DNA from: Clytia hemisphaerica | Lineage: Eukaryota; Cnidaria; Hydrozoa; Leptothecata; Clytiidae | Length of the DNA stretch: 64,000 nt | Assembly: GCA_902728285.1 (NCBI GenBank) | Contig: CACVBU010000385.1 | Location: forward strand, 841,038-905,037 | Direction of reading: 5' to 3' | Shown: one piece after another, positions 33,401 through 45,400 of the stretch | Position numbering within the stretch: position 1 is the first letter of the stretch | Layout of the letters: every line of letters starts with the position of its first letter | Notes under the pieces: generated by a model | What the model was told of the DNA's origin: nothing | The model's database searches: none | The model's input: only the letters and a program-made list of their open reading frames with translations | Made by a program: the position numbers and the translations under genes

Positions 33401-36400
33401 GAAAATTTGACAAAATTTTGAGTGTGGAAAAACGGAATTTAAAAAAAAAGTTTTGCGGAATTGGCAAAAAATATTTGAAATTCGCTGAATTTTTGACATA
33501 AATCTTGAATTTCAAAGGAATTTTCGGGCGGAATTTTGGTCCTTTTTTAGACGGTTTTGACTTAAACTGAAGTAAGAATTGGCGGAATTGCGGAATCAGG
33601 TACCCCCCTAATCATATATAGGAGATTCGACTCTAGCTTTCGGCTATACCTTATTGGATGAATAGTTTCATGTAAGAGCATCTTAGATGCACAAATTATG
33701 AAGCTGTTATATTGTGAGCTTTGTATATCAAGTCCCATAGAAGGAGTCCTTTTGTTTTCTTATGTTTTTAAGCAATAACTTTAATAGCATTCTCACTGTC
33801 TTGAACTCGTGTGGGTCATTAAATTTGTTCGAGATTTTTTTGATTATGATTTTTAGAAAAAACATTCCATGAAATGGGCGTCATAATTATAGAATTTTAA
33901 TGTGTTCTATCCTAATTAATTGTATTTAGACCCTATTCAATAAGGTACGGCATAGCAATGTTAATGGTAATCGTCAGCCGTGCAAAATTACTCGAATCTG
34001 ATTGGTTTAGAGGAGTGCGATTAATCGTTAATTGCACTATTACCACTTTTTGCACTCCTCGGCGGGGGGACACTTTTGTCCCCTTATTCTTTTCTCTTTT
34101 TTTACTTATATAATAAAAAACAAAGACATTTTTTTTCTTCAATATAAAAAAGAACAAAGAAATTTTACGTTACAATAGCTTCTTTTAATTGAAAACAAAG
34201 AAAAATTACACTGCAATGTTTTCTTTTTAAACAAAAGAAAAAAAGGAGGTTTTCGAATGTTTACAAAAATATAAAAGTTAGAAAAAGATTCTTTTTCAAA
34301 ACTATGATTTATTAATGATTATTTACTGACGATTACCTCGGAATCGTATGTTTTGTCGTGCAATTAACGATTAATCACTCGTAACAAAGGAGAAAATACC
34401 GTAATTTGCACTCGTCCTTCGGACTCGTGCAAATTACTATTTTCTCCTTTGTTACTCGTGATTAATCGTTAATTGCACTCCAAACCATACGATTACTAGT
34501 ACTAACAACGATAAATATTTTTTCTCAATTTAGGTCATCAATTTTGACGCCATCATTGTTACAGATGGATACGACACTTATTTCATTTTCAAATATTTCA
34601 ATGAAAATTTCATTTCTGATGTTTGGTCGTTTTATTCCAGTAAACACTGTAATTGGGATATTATGGGAGTAGTGGGAACGAGATGGACAAATACTGGCAG
34701 AACTGGTTCGTCTGTTTTCAAAGTGTATGATCACGCTTGTATGACACAAGGTAAGTGAAGAGATTTCCAAGTTTTTCTTCATCAGAATTCAGTAGCGTAG
34801 CCAAGAGAGGCACAAAATTTGTGTAGGAGAGCAGATTATTATGCCATCAAAATATGATCTTTTAAATACTATGAATAGATAATTACAAAGTCATAAAAAT
34901 CTGCTCTCCCACACAATTTTTGCGCCCCTCTTGGCTACACTACCGGAACTAGTGGGTTTTAGGAATTGTTTGGACAATGATTTCAATTCCAGTGTAGACT
35001 TACAGTTTCAAAAGCTTGATTTAAGGCGACGTCAAAAAATATCCGGTGTTTATATTACCTTCTTTCTCCAGACTGGAGAATCAAGTGTAAAAATGTAGTT
35101 AACCATTTTTAGCTACCTTATCGGGGAAAACTTCGTCGGGGAAAAGTGACGAAATTTTGGACAAGTGACGAATATTTTCCCCGACGAAAATTTTCCCCGG
35201 CCTTAATGCGTTTACCAACTTCCAGCAAGTGACGAATTTTTACCCGACGAAAATTTTCCCCGACGAAAGTTTTCCCCGACGAAGTTTTCCCCGATTAAGA
35301 AATTTGAATGATGGTGGTTCAAGCTACAGAAGGTCGAGTTAAGCAGGGTTGACAGTGGAGTTTCTATAACTCGAACACACAAGGGGAATACAAATTTGTT
35401 CGAGTTAATGAAATTTCGAGTCAGGGAGCAAGGTTTTTAAGGCATTGTTAACTGAAGGGACGAGAAAACTTGTTCGAGTTAAGGAGACATTTGAGTTGTA
35501 AAGGTTCGAGTTAAAGAGACTCTACTGTAATACTTTCCCTGATGAAAATTTCCCCTAACAATTTGAGCTGGTTGTTGACACTACTTTAAGCTAAATAACT
35601 AAATCACTCTACTACTGTTTTAAATCCACTATAGTTCGAGTTACAAAAAGAGGTTTGACTTATAAAGTCATTTATGGTATTCTTTTATAGTATTCTTACC
35701 GTATGGCTCACATATCGATACCGTTAAAACTGTGGCTGACGAAACGAATTTTCACGTCTACTTGACAAAATCAATGCCATTGTTTACAAAAATCGGAAAA
35801 ACTTTATATGTAAGTAAATTGTCTGGATTTTTGAAAAGCAAGGCAAGCTTCGCCTTGTACCCTTCTCTTTAAGTGAAAGAAGATGAAATCAGAGAGAATT
35901 ACATGAATTATGATGAAATATCGTAAGATTAAGTTAAAGGGAAATCCTTTTTAGCTTCAATTACAAAAATGATTCGACTGGTTCGCAATAAGAAATTTCT
36001 TTATGTGATAATTTTTCTTGGTAAGGAAACTTAACTTACGATATCTCATACTATAATAAGGAAAAACTACATCACAAGAGAGAATGGGCATTGCCAATCT
36101 TGCGGTCATTTCATGTAACATCATCAATCATTGACAAAAGCCCAAAGGAACCGCCTCTAAGGAGGGTAGATAAATAATGGTGCATTGATCGCAGTGCACC
36201 AAAGTACACGTTTTTTTATAAGAGCATCCAAAATTTTTGAAGCCTTCGGATGTTCTTAACTTTTGGGATTTTAAGCCTAAAAATGTTCTTAAAATGTTCT
36301 TATTTTCTCCATTTTGTGACCATTTTGACCCATTTTCCTAAAGAATCGGGTGTTTTCGAGTCCGCAAAGCCTTAAAATGTTCTTAATTTGTTCTTAACAT

Positions 36401-39400
36401 TTTTGCCATCGAAGCCTTATGTTCTTATATACTTTGTTCTTATAAAAAGAAAAACGTGTACAAAATGGTAACAGACTCCAAAAAAAGCGCCACATTACGT
36501 AACCTTTTCTTTCGGATGCGTGTTTATTATAAATTATACGAGCTAGATTTGAATATCATTTTTTCTTATAGGTCAACAGCAATGGGAAAATCTCTTACAC
36601 ACGTGACTCACGTAACGTTAAATCTACTTTCCTTGCCAATAGTATCAGTATAGCTCCCTTTTATCTCGACCTATATACGGGTGGGATCGGCCGAATATTC
36701 TACCGTGAAACATTCGATACAAAGATCTTAAAACGTTTGACTGAGGCTGTAAATGTAACAGGTTTCACGTGTAACCACGCCTTTATTGCAACATATGAAA
36801 ACATGGCAGAGTATGGTGTCCATACCTCTAGAAATAGTTTCCAGATAGCCTTAGCAACCGATGGTCACGTGACATACGGTGTATTGTATTATTACCGCGT
36901 GGATTCTTATGAGCGGGCTGCTGCAGGTACGTCATTTGTACCCTTTTACTCTTTTTTACATAGTGCTGGAGTCCTTAACTGTCCAATTTTAACAGAGCTA
37001 AAAGTTCTTTCGTCTCAGACGAATTTTTCGTCTCAGTGAAGTATATAAAGAGGCTTTATTCGTCTCCAAATTCTGCATAATTCACTAAAAGTTCATGCAT
37101 ATTGTGTTAATCTCATGTTTAAATCCATATTTCATCTCAAACGGATATCAATCTCGGTAAAGTATATAAAGAAACTTTTCTGTCTCGAAATTCTGAATGA
37201 TTCACTAGAATTTGTGCTAAATTGCATTTTTAAATCCATTTTCCGTATGTGACGAAAAAACTTTGCTCTTTTTCCGTCTCAGACGAAATAAAATTGACCT
37301 ACCACTGTTTTAAGCTTACCACATTTACCTACAGTACATATCCATCACATGTAAAAAAGACACCTTCTCCCCCACTTTTCTTGTTTCAAAACACTCAAAT
37401 TTTCTTGTAGGTTATGGAGAAGCACAGTGCAATACTGGTCATTTGATTGTACCATATTCTCAAGGAGAATTGGAGCTCTATGGATACGAGATCAATCCGA
37501 GAGTTTTCAAATTGACTAAAGAACAATGTAAAGATGAAATAGATGGTGAGTGAATTGTTTAGAGACTATGATGTCAGAAAAAGCCACCAGTCAAATAAAT
37601 AAAGAACCTGGTCTTATTGTCGAGTTCTTTTGAAATTCGCTGTTAAGTTCTTGCTAACTCGTTTTATTCACTTGATTGCAATCCTCGTCAGAGAGTGGTT
37701 AAAAATGTTCACGAGTTAACATAATTGGATTAATTTAAATAATATTAACCATACCAACCTTATCATTCTACATCATTCGAATCCAAAGCACTTCCAGGCA
37801 GTGATTGACTCTCTATCTTCACTCAATTTGAGTGCTATTGAACCCTGGTTTCGTAAATAAGATATTGAAACAGTATCATCAGACTTACTTCAAATCAATG
37901 TCCTCTTCTCCAGGGCCAGTTTCCTCAATTTCTTTGCAAAAGTGGCTTGACTTTCAGAAGGTATTGTATGTCCTCTGACCTAATAAACCCTGGACCGAGC
38001 GATATCCGTCATCCATGATAGGAGTTTTTTTGAAGTGGCATCCACAGATATACCTTATATAAAACATACAACATATCTGCGGTGATGGCATATCATCAAA
38101 AGATTTTGATTGGCTTGATCGAGAAACTGCCTCTAGGTTTATAAAAATCAGTGGTTATAGTTACAGAACCTACTGTATATCAAAAATGTTTTGGTGGTAC
38201 AATCATGATTAAAATCTATTGAGAATTTAGCTTATTTCCTCGTTTTTCGAAATTTGGAGTTCGAGCGAGAAAGTCGCTTTTGGGCTAATTGATAAACTTA
38301 TTCGAGTATTTCAATTCGGGTGGGGTTTATAGACTTCCAGGCTATATTCTGAGCCCTATTGGACCATTCTTGAACTTTTGGATCCTTAGATCCTTATAGC
38401 TCCTAAGTCTTAAGTCTATAGTTAAAATTCTACCCTTCCAGCCTAATTTAGAGCGCTTCCAAATCGTTTGTGGTTATAAGATTTCGTAGGAATTTCCCTT
38501 TTTTCTTAACTGTATTAACTACTTTTTTTTTCTTCGTTTCAGCTTACTTATATCCCTTCGGTAAAGAACATGGTGATCAAGTCTTGCTTTACAACAGCAG
38601 TACGTCAATGGTTCCTTTCAAAGTGCAAAATGTTTTAAATTTGTTTGGAAGTGAAGTTGACACATTACATGTAAGTTTAATTGAAATCGTCAATTAGCTC
38701 TCGATCAATCGTTATTTACCCCTTCATTCTAATATCTTAACAGACCCGGCGGAACAACCGTTAAAGTGGGGAGGCTGAAGGCTCAAAATGAGACAAAATT
38801 TGCTAGGAATTTGAGAAAAAAATCTCATTTGCTCAAAAGTAGTAACTTCAACTTTAACGGTTGTTCCGTCGGGACTGTTAGATATTAGAATGCCTCCCCG
38901 CTTCCGCCGGGCCTGTAAGTGCTAAAAAATTTAAAGGGGTAACAAAATTACCTACAAAACTTTCACCCACCGACATAAAATTCAAAACGACTACCTATGT
39001 GCCGAAAATTTCAAAGGGACGACAAAATTTTGCACAAAATAATTTTTATGAGAGCCTCTTTTTTGTACATGTTGTCGTCGAGATAACCTATCGTACGTTT
39101 TCTACGTGAACTTGTATTATGCGAGTTTATTTTAGAAGTGCAACGCGTAACTTGTAAAAAGTAACTCGCATATGTTATATCAACTCGTAACTCGCAAGAC
39201 CAACTCACAACTCGAATATTCTCAATTCACTTTTCAGCTATGTTAATTTATTATCATTATTTCCAGATCAGCAAATATGGTTTCTTGTCGTTGAATGAAC
39301 AACCGGCAGACGAAATCGTTTGGTATCCTTACAATAAAACCAAAATCATCTATGGTTACTTAACCAATCTACCGAGCAATGTGTAAGATCATTTTAACGT

Positions 39401-42400
39401 ATTAAAGTATTCATCTGACGGACATTTGGAGACGGACAATTCAGAACAGACACGCTGCACGATCAAGAAGGATATTTCACGACGGAAAACACGCGACAGA
39501 CAATTCACAATGAGAAACTCACGGCGGACAAACTTACGAAGGAAACCTCACGACAGAAAACAAACGACAGAAAATTCAAGACGGAAAACACACAAAGGAC
39601 AAACTTATGAAGGGCACCTCACGACAGAAAACAAACGATGGACAAACTTATGAAGGGCACCTCAAGACGGAAAACAAACGACAGACAACTTATGAAGGGC
39701 ACCTCATGACAGAAAACAAACGACAGACAATTCACAATGGGAAATTCACGGCGGACAAACTTACGAAGGGCACCTCGCGTCAGAAAACAAACGACATAAA
39801 ATTCAAGACGGAAAACACACGGCGGACAAACTTACAAAGGAAACCTCACGACAGAAAACAAACGACATAAAATTCAAGACGGAAAACACCCGGTGGACAA
39901 ACTTATGAAGGGCACCTCACGACAGAAAACAAACGACATTTAATTCAAGACGGAAATCACACAAAGGACAAACTTATGAAGGGCACCTCACGACAGAAAA
40001 CAAGCGACATAAAATTCAAGACGGAAAACACACAGCGGTCAAACTTCATGAACTGGGCAAAGACTCTAAAAAGATAGTAACGCCTTAATACACTTTTTCG
40101 ACCGTAGTCGCGCGGTCAGGCGCGTGTCACTTAATTATTTACTTTAAGAGCAGAAAGTTTCGCGGACAAGAAGTTTCGCGAAGTCAAAAAGTCGCAAAAT
40201 TTAGCGAATTTAAGTTTCGCGAATTATGGATCAAAATCGCGAAAAACACGTTTTTGCCCGCGAAAGTTTCTGACCTTAAAGTAATTATCCCCCTAAACTC
40301 GATCCAATCCTTTTTGACACATTTTTCTATTGTCTATAGGTGCGAAAAAAGGACTGGGACGGTTTTAGTGGGATAAAGCGGACAAAGAATGCCCGCGTGG
40401 TAATTGGCGGCTACGGTCGAAAAGGTGTATACCAACATCACATTTTTATTATTATAAAATTGTTCTTTATTACAGGTACTATCGTGAAACGAATGATACC
40501 GACATTCTAGAAAAGTATTTATCAGAAAAGAATATCTTGACCACAATAAACAGTGTGGTAGTCATCACTTTTCATACAGACAAGAGAGGTGACATCCCAG
40601 GCTATCATCTTCACACCAATAACTTTCAAATTGTTTTGGGAAGCCGGTATATAGATTCAGCCTATGTTGGTTTCATGTAAGTAATATTTCATTTTTGTAA
40701 ATTGTCTCTTCACAATCAGTGAAGTGAGTGCTCGATACTATATACTGCGGAGCGAATAACCTTATTAAAAGAAACATTATTTTTCTATTCAAATATGCTT
40801 GTATATTAAAAATTGACATTTTTAAGATGACTCACTATTGAATCAACAATCTTGTACAAATTTCCATGACGTATATTAATTTTATAAAAATCCAGCTGAA
40901 AATTGCATCTATGCATGAAACCAGTGGTATTGGAAAAGAAAAATAATGTTTCTATTAATAAAGTTAAGTAATTTTTGATATTGTAAAGTCTTTACGCAGT
41001 CTACAGTTGACTAGAATTTTTTCATTCAATGGTTTTCGAATCCTTTTGGAAAGTCCGTACAAAGATTAAACTTATATGGCTTATATTGAATAGGGCTCTT
41101 CTTGCAAACAAAATTACATGGAGGTTGAGGATTTAACATTTTTCAGGGTTTTTGATCACCCGGACTAGAGATTTCAACTCGGAAATCATACCGGTCAGTA
41201 CTCTGAAGACCTAAATTTTACCCACGGACAAGGAAAACTGACAACTTGTTTCCTACCCCCGGCACAAAGTCAACCGCCCTTGTAATTTTTTTTGAAAATC
41301 TAAACCTTTGTAATAAGTATATGTAATCACATGATACGAGCGATTTTTTTGTTATTAATTTTCTGAGTCCGAAAGGACGAGGAAAATTCGAAACAAAAAA
41401 AATCAAGAGTGCAATTTTCGAATTGTACGAGTTATTATGAGTTGATCGCACATTTTTTCACTTCTTTTTCCCCGTCAGGAAAGTAAATTACACTGAAAGT
41501 TTTATATTTTTCTCTTCTCACTTTGTTTTTCTTTTATTGTTGTTTATGGATTTTCTCTCTCACAAAATGAATTTCGAATGCAATTAAAACGTTCGAAGAA
41601 AACAAACTGTAAAAATTGGCGCGACATCGAAGAGTGTGATTAACGATTAATTGCTCTCTTTGAAGGCGCGCCAAATAAGAAAAAATTACTCATCGTGCGA
41701 TTAAGCCTTAAAACAATCTACAGATTGGTTGAGATGTTATAAGCATAAGGATCTCGTGAGTTCCGTCCCAGACGATTGCCAGATGATTAAAAGAGGCCTT
41801 TCCGACTCGAAATTTCTACTTCTAAATTTGGAGAATCCGGGCTAATTCAAACTTCTCACTCTAATGTTTTAAACAACTATACAGCGTGTCCTGATAAAAA
41901 CTGAACAGGATTTATTTAAGATAAAAAGCCATACAATTATCATTTGTATGATTTATTCCTTTAGGTATTGAACCTATAAATTGAACCAATAAATTTTATT
42001 TTGTTACTAGATAAGCTCCAGTGAGATATTTAGTTTTGACGGTTTTCCTTTTCTATAAAATGTGTTCTGCCTTCTTATGGGACACACTGTAGTTAAATTG
42101 TTTTTCATAAGTGTTTCTGTTTCATATCAGACACATATTTCATATCAGGACAGTGTCTGCCTATTGCTGTATTATGCTGGTATAAGCAAAAAATATTTTT
42201 CTTTTCCTCCTGACCAATCTAGCTCCACATCTGTGTCAATCCAATGCGAAAAAGCTTGTGAATTAAAATTTTATGAGCAAGCAAACGATATCACTCTTTT
42301 AAAAACAAAAACTTTAAATCTTTTTCTATTCTTACTATTTTCAGATACCGCCGTTTGGATACACTCTTCGGCGTTGTCGGTTTTTCGGTTCCAGGATGTT

Positions 42401-45400
42401 TCTCTTATGAATTCACTAAACCCCTAGAAACACATTATCTACCAAGTCAAAAAGGTGGCAAACAAGGTTTCTTTGGATCGTGGAGATGCTACGATTTCGA
42501 GACAGGTGTGAAGATTAATATTATATTAATTGGGGGACCAACATTGGGGTCCTTTGACATATTTTCTTCCTATGACCCGTGGGTGATGAAAGGAGTATTT
42601 TAAGATTGACCTTGTTACATGTAGATGAGACCCTCCTCACTATGTAAAAAGGACCAATCTTAAATTTAAGGTTAGCTTATTTTCCTCAGACAATAATTTT
42701 GACCCTTTTGATTTGTCAACGATGATGTTTAAATATGTCGTTCGAAGTAATCATTTCATTTGAAACCAAGGTCCGCTCCTGCTGATTTGTCTCGAGAAGT
42801 GTTTTAGTTCGTTGTCTCTGCTGTAACTCCAATTGAAACACCTTCCGGTTGAAAAATTTCTTATTAAACCATGGAGGTGAAGTTCTAATTTTTGACTTGC
42901 TTAATGTTACCGAAGGGTATTCCAAGTGAAGTGGGATCACTTTTCCCGATTCATTTGAGTCTCTTTAACCTGTCAATGTCTCCCTATTAACTCGAACAAG
43001 TTTTCTCATCCCTTCAGATAACAATGTCTCATAAACCTCACTCCATAACTCAGAATTAGGACCTAAAACACATTTTCACATAGCGTTTTCAAAAACCGTA
43101 TACCCCTGTTGATAGGAGGTCCATCCCTTTGTGGCTGAAGATGCTGTTGCCCCCTGGAATTCCAGGCAATTCTAGGTTTAAACCCCTCTGGAATTTTGAA
43201 TTTTAGAAGGATTTAAAAAGCTACCCCCATGGAATTCCAGTTATTTTTTACATCTTTTTGTATCTCCCTCTGAAATTCCGCCACATATAAAACCTTACCC
43301 CTCTGGAACGGAAATGGACCTCCTCAACAGGGGGTATACGGTTTCTTTTTGGAAAAGTCCATTGGAGACGTAACGGCTTTTCTTTCTAATAGCAATGTTA
43401 CCGGACGGGATTCCAAGTGGTGATCAGTTTTACGGATTCAATTGAACTTCTATAACTCGAATGCCTCCTTATCTCGAACAAGTTTTATGCTATTTTCTCT
43501 ATAATTCGAAATTTTCACATACCGTATTGGAGACGTATAGACTTTTCTTTCTACTAGCAATGTTACCGACCTCTTTAAACAATCCCCCATATATTGTTAG
43601 AATATTGCAAATCGAGCCGACAATATATTGCGGATGTAATTTCGATATATCGCTTGTCATTCTTTAATAGCAATGTTACCGAACGGGATTCCAAGTGGTG
43701 ATCAGTTTTACGGATACCTGAATGACGAACTACACTTGGGAAGTCATGATAAATACTTAACAATACGCAAAGGGAATATGCCCGGTTTTGATGGTATCAG
43801 GATTGGCTATATTGTGGTAAGTTTGAGTTGTAGATCTACACTAGAGAAACTTATTTGAGAAACAGCATACCTCCTTTGATCTGCTTACTCGTAACTCAGG
43901 TAAAAGACACTTGTGCTATCCGGACGTTTGGCATTGGAATGTGTCGTAAAAATATTGTCTCCCAATATTGCCACCCGCGAAATTAAGTCCCTGCGAGATC
44001 TTATAATTTCGCGGATGAGCTCAACCGCCAAAAAAAATATCCCATTGAAGTAATGGGTTGATGGCATAGATATCTTATATAAAACACTAAATAGAGCTAC
44101 TCTGAATTTCCCAAGCAACGGCAGGTGAAGCAAAAAATAATGCGATATCTTTGCTGAAGTCACAGTAGGTCGCAGTTCGGTACTAGCAACTTGTTTAACC
44201 AAGCAAAAAACTGAATGACGCGAAGCGACGAGGTGAAAGATAGAGCTTGACCGATGAAATTGCCGGCAACGAACTATGGTCTACTTATCAAAGATGGTGG
44301 ATTATTTTGAGCCCCCTTTTGAGTCAAATAGGGACGGATTAGCTCTATCTAAGATATCTGTGGTTGATGGTCAAATAATTCAATATATTTTCTTTTCTAG
44401 ATCAGTGCGAATGGTATGTTAACGATGAACAGAGATCCCAAACCAACTTCCAAATATTACAATTCCAACAATATTATTCTTGGTTATGTACAACCTAACT
44501 GGGTGAACTTTAATAACAAGGTTAGTTTACCATGATTAGTTTGCTAGGAAAATTGCACCCGGAAATCCCCCCACCCGGGAAACTCATTTCCGGGGGCAAT
44601 TTTCCCAGGGCAAATTTTCTAGAATCACAAAATATCAATTCAGCGTTTTGAATTTTTTGTACTATAGAAAATCTCTTGAGCAATAATATGTGTTGATCCG
44701 GGCGAAAATGCGTTCACTTGCCAAGTGAATCGTTACACCGAGTGGTAATTGAACCCTGGTCTTTTCGTAGAAGAACCTTACACTTGGATTTTTTTGCACG
44801 TATTTAGGACGCCACTTTCGTGCTGGAAATAGTAAGATTCACATGCTGTTAAACTCTAGTTAAAGTTTAATGTTAGATACAGGCTTCATAGCAGAGCTTA
44901 TACCATTATATATCATATAAATATTTTGTTTTACACGTTTTTAGGATGCTACCTCCGTGCATGTAATAGCCAGATTAGTATGTTAAGCTCTAGCTAAAGT
45001 TCATAGTATGGGAACAAACCTTAGGATCCGTGACAACTCTTCTAGGACGCAACCACATGAATTTCGTTCGAAAATTGAATGTATTTGAAGACATTTTCGC
45101 CAGGGGAGTCCGCTGCTAAGGCCTGGCAACATTCTTTATTGGCCAAAGACTGATGTTGCAGGCAAAACTTTAAAGGCAAAAAATGGGTAAAAAAGTGACG
45201 ATTTTTGAAACTCGTGTTCAACGGAAACGATAGACTATCCTATAGTCTAAGGCGAGTTTCTTCTAAGAGGAACAAACGGGAAGACGGGAATTTTTTTCGG
45301 GGGTAGCTTTTGTCGTAAACACAGACTCTATCCGCCGCGAAACATATTACGTTTTACTATGTTATATCATAATAATATATTATACGGACTATAGCATCGT

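Larger units (their letters stand above)
27496..34750 (+). other. NIDO module 2 (exons 6-9)
   Basis: Exons 27496-27617, 30892-31021, 32381-32526 and 34534-34750. The opening is VQILPKGDDVVEKITLSQ, the second exon LSSDGYLTTC, the third GTILYYETTTNQELLNRTAA, and the fourth VINFDAIIVTDGYDTYFIF ending YDHACMTQ. Cysteines are at SSKHCNWD and YDHACM. Intron phases are 1-0-1-0-1. Introns are long and full of MITEs. An extra exon-like open stretch at 29086-29218 is noted separately because its phase does not fit. Confidence 0.82.
35691..37545 (+). other. NIDO module 3 (exons 10-12)
   Basis: Exons 35691-35809, 36572-36926 and 37411-37545. The opening is VFLPYGSHIDTVKTVADE. The large second exon holds VNSNGKISYTRD, SISIAPFYLDLYTGGIGRI, FYRETFDTKILKRLTE and NSFQIALATDGHVTYGVLY, the clearest NIDO match of the five. 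Cysteines are at EAQCNTG and KEQCKDE. It lacks the intron found elsewhere after the FYRET region. Intron phases are 1-0-1-1. Confidence 0.88.
38543..42505 (+). other. NIDO module 4 (exons 13-16)
   Basis: Exons 38543-38670, 39267-39382, 40476-40676 and 42345-42505. The opening is AYLYPFGKEHGDQVLLYN, the best match to the NIDO YPFG start. ISKYGFLSLNEQ, the split VYYRETNDTDILEKYL and NNFQIVLGSRYIDSAYVGF follow. Cysteines are at VPGCFSYE and SWRCYDF. Intron phases are 1-0-2-2-1. The second intron contains the 39.4-40.1-kb minisatellite and a nested MITE pair. Confidence 0.87.

Noticed and set aside
39426-39870. Two repetitive open frames rich in Arg/Lys/Thr
   Set aside because: They are translations of the minisatellite and change frame with unit length.
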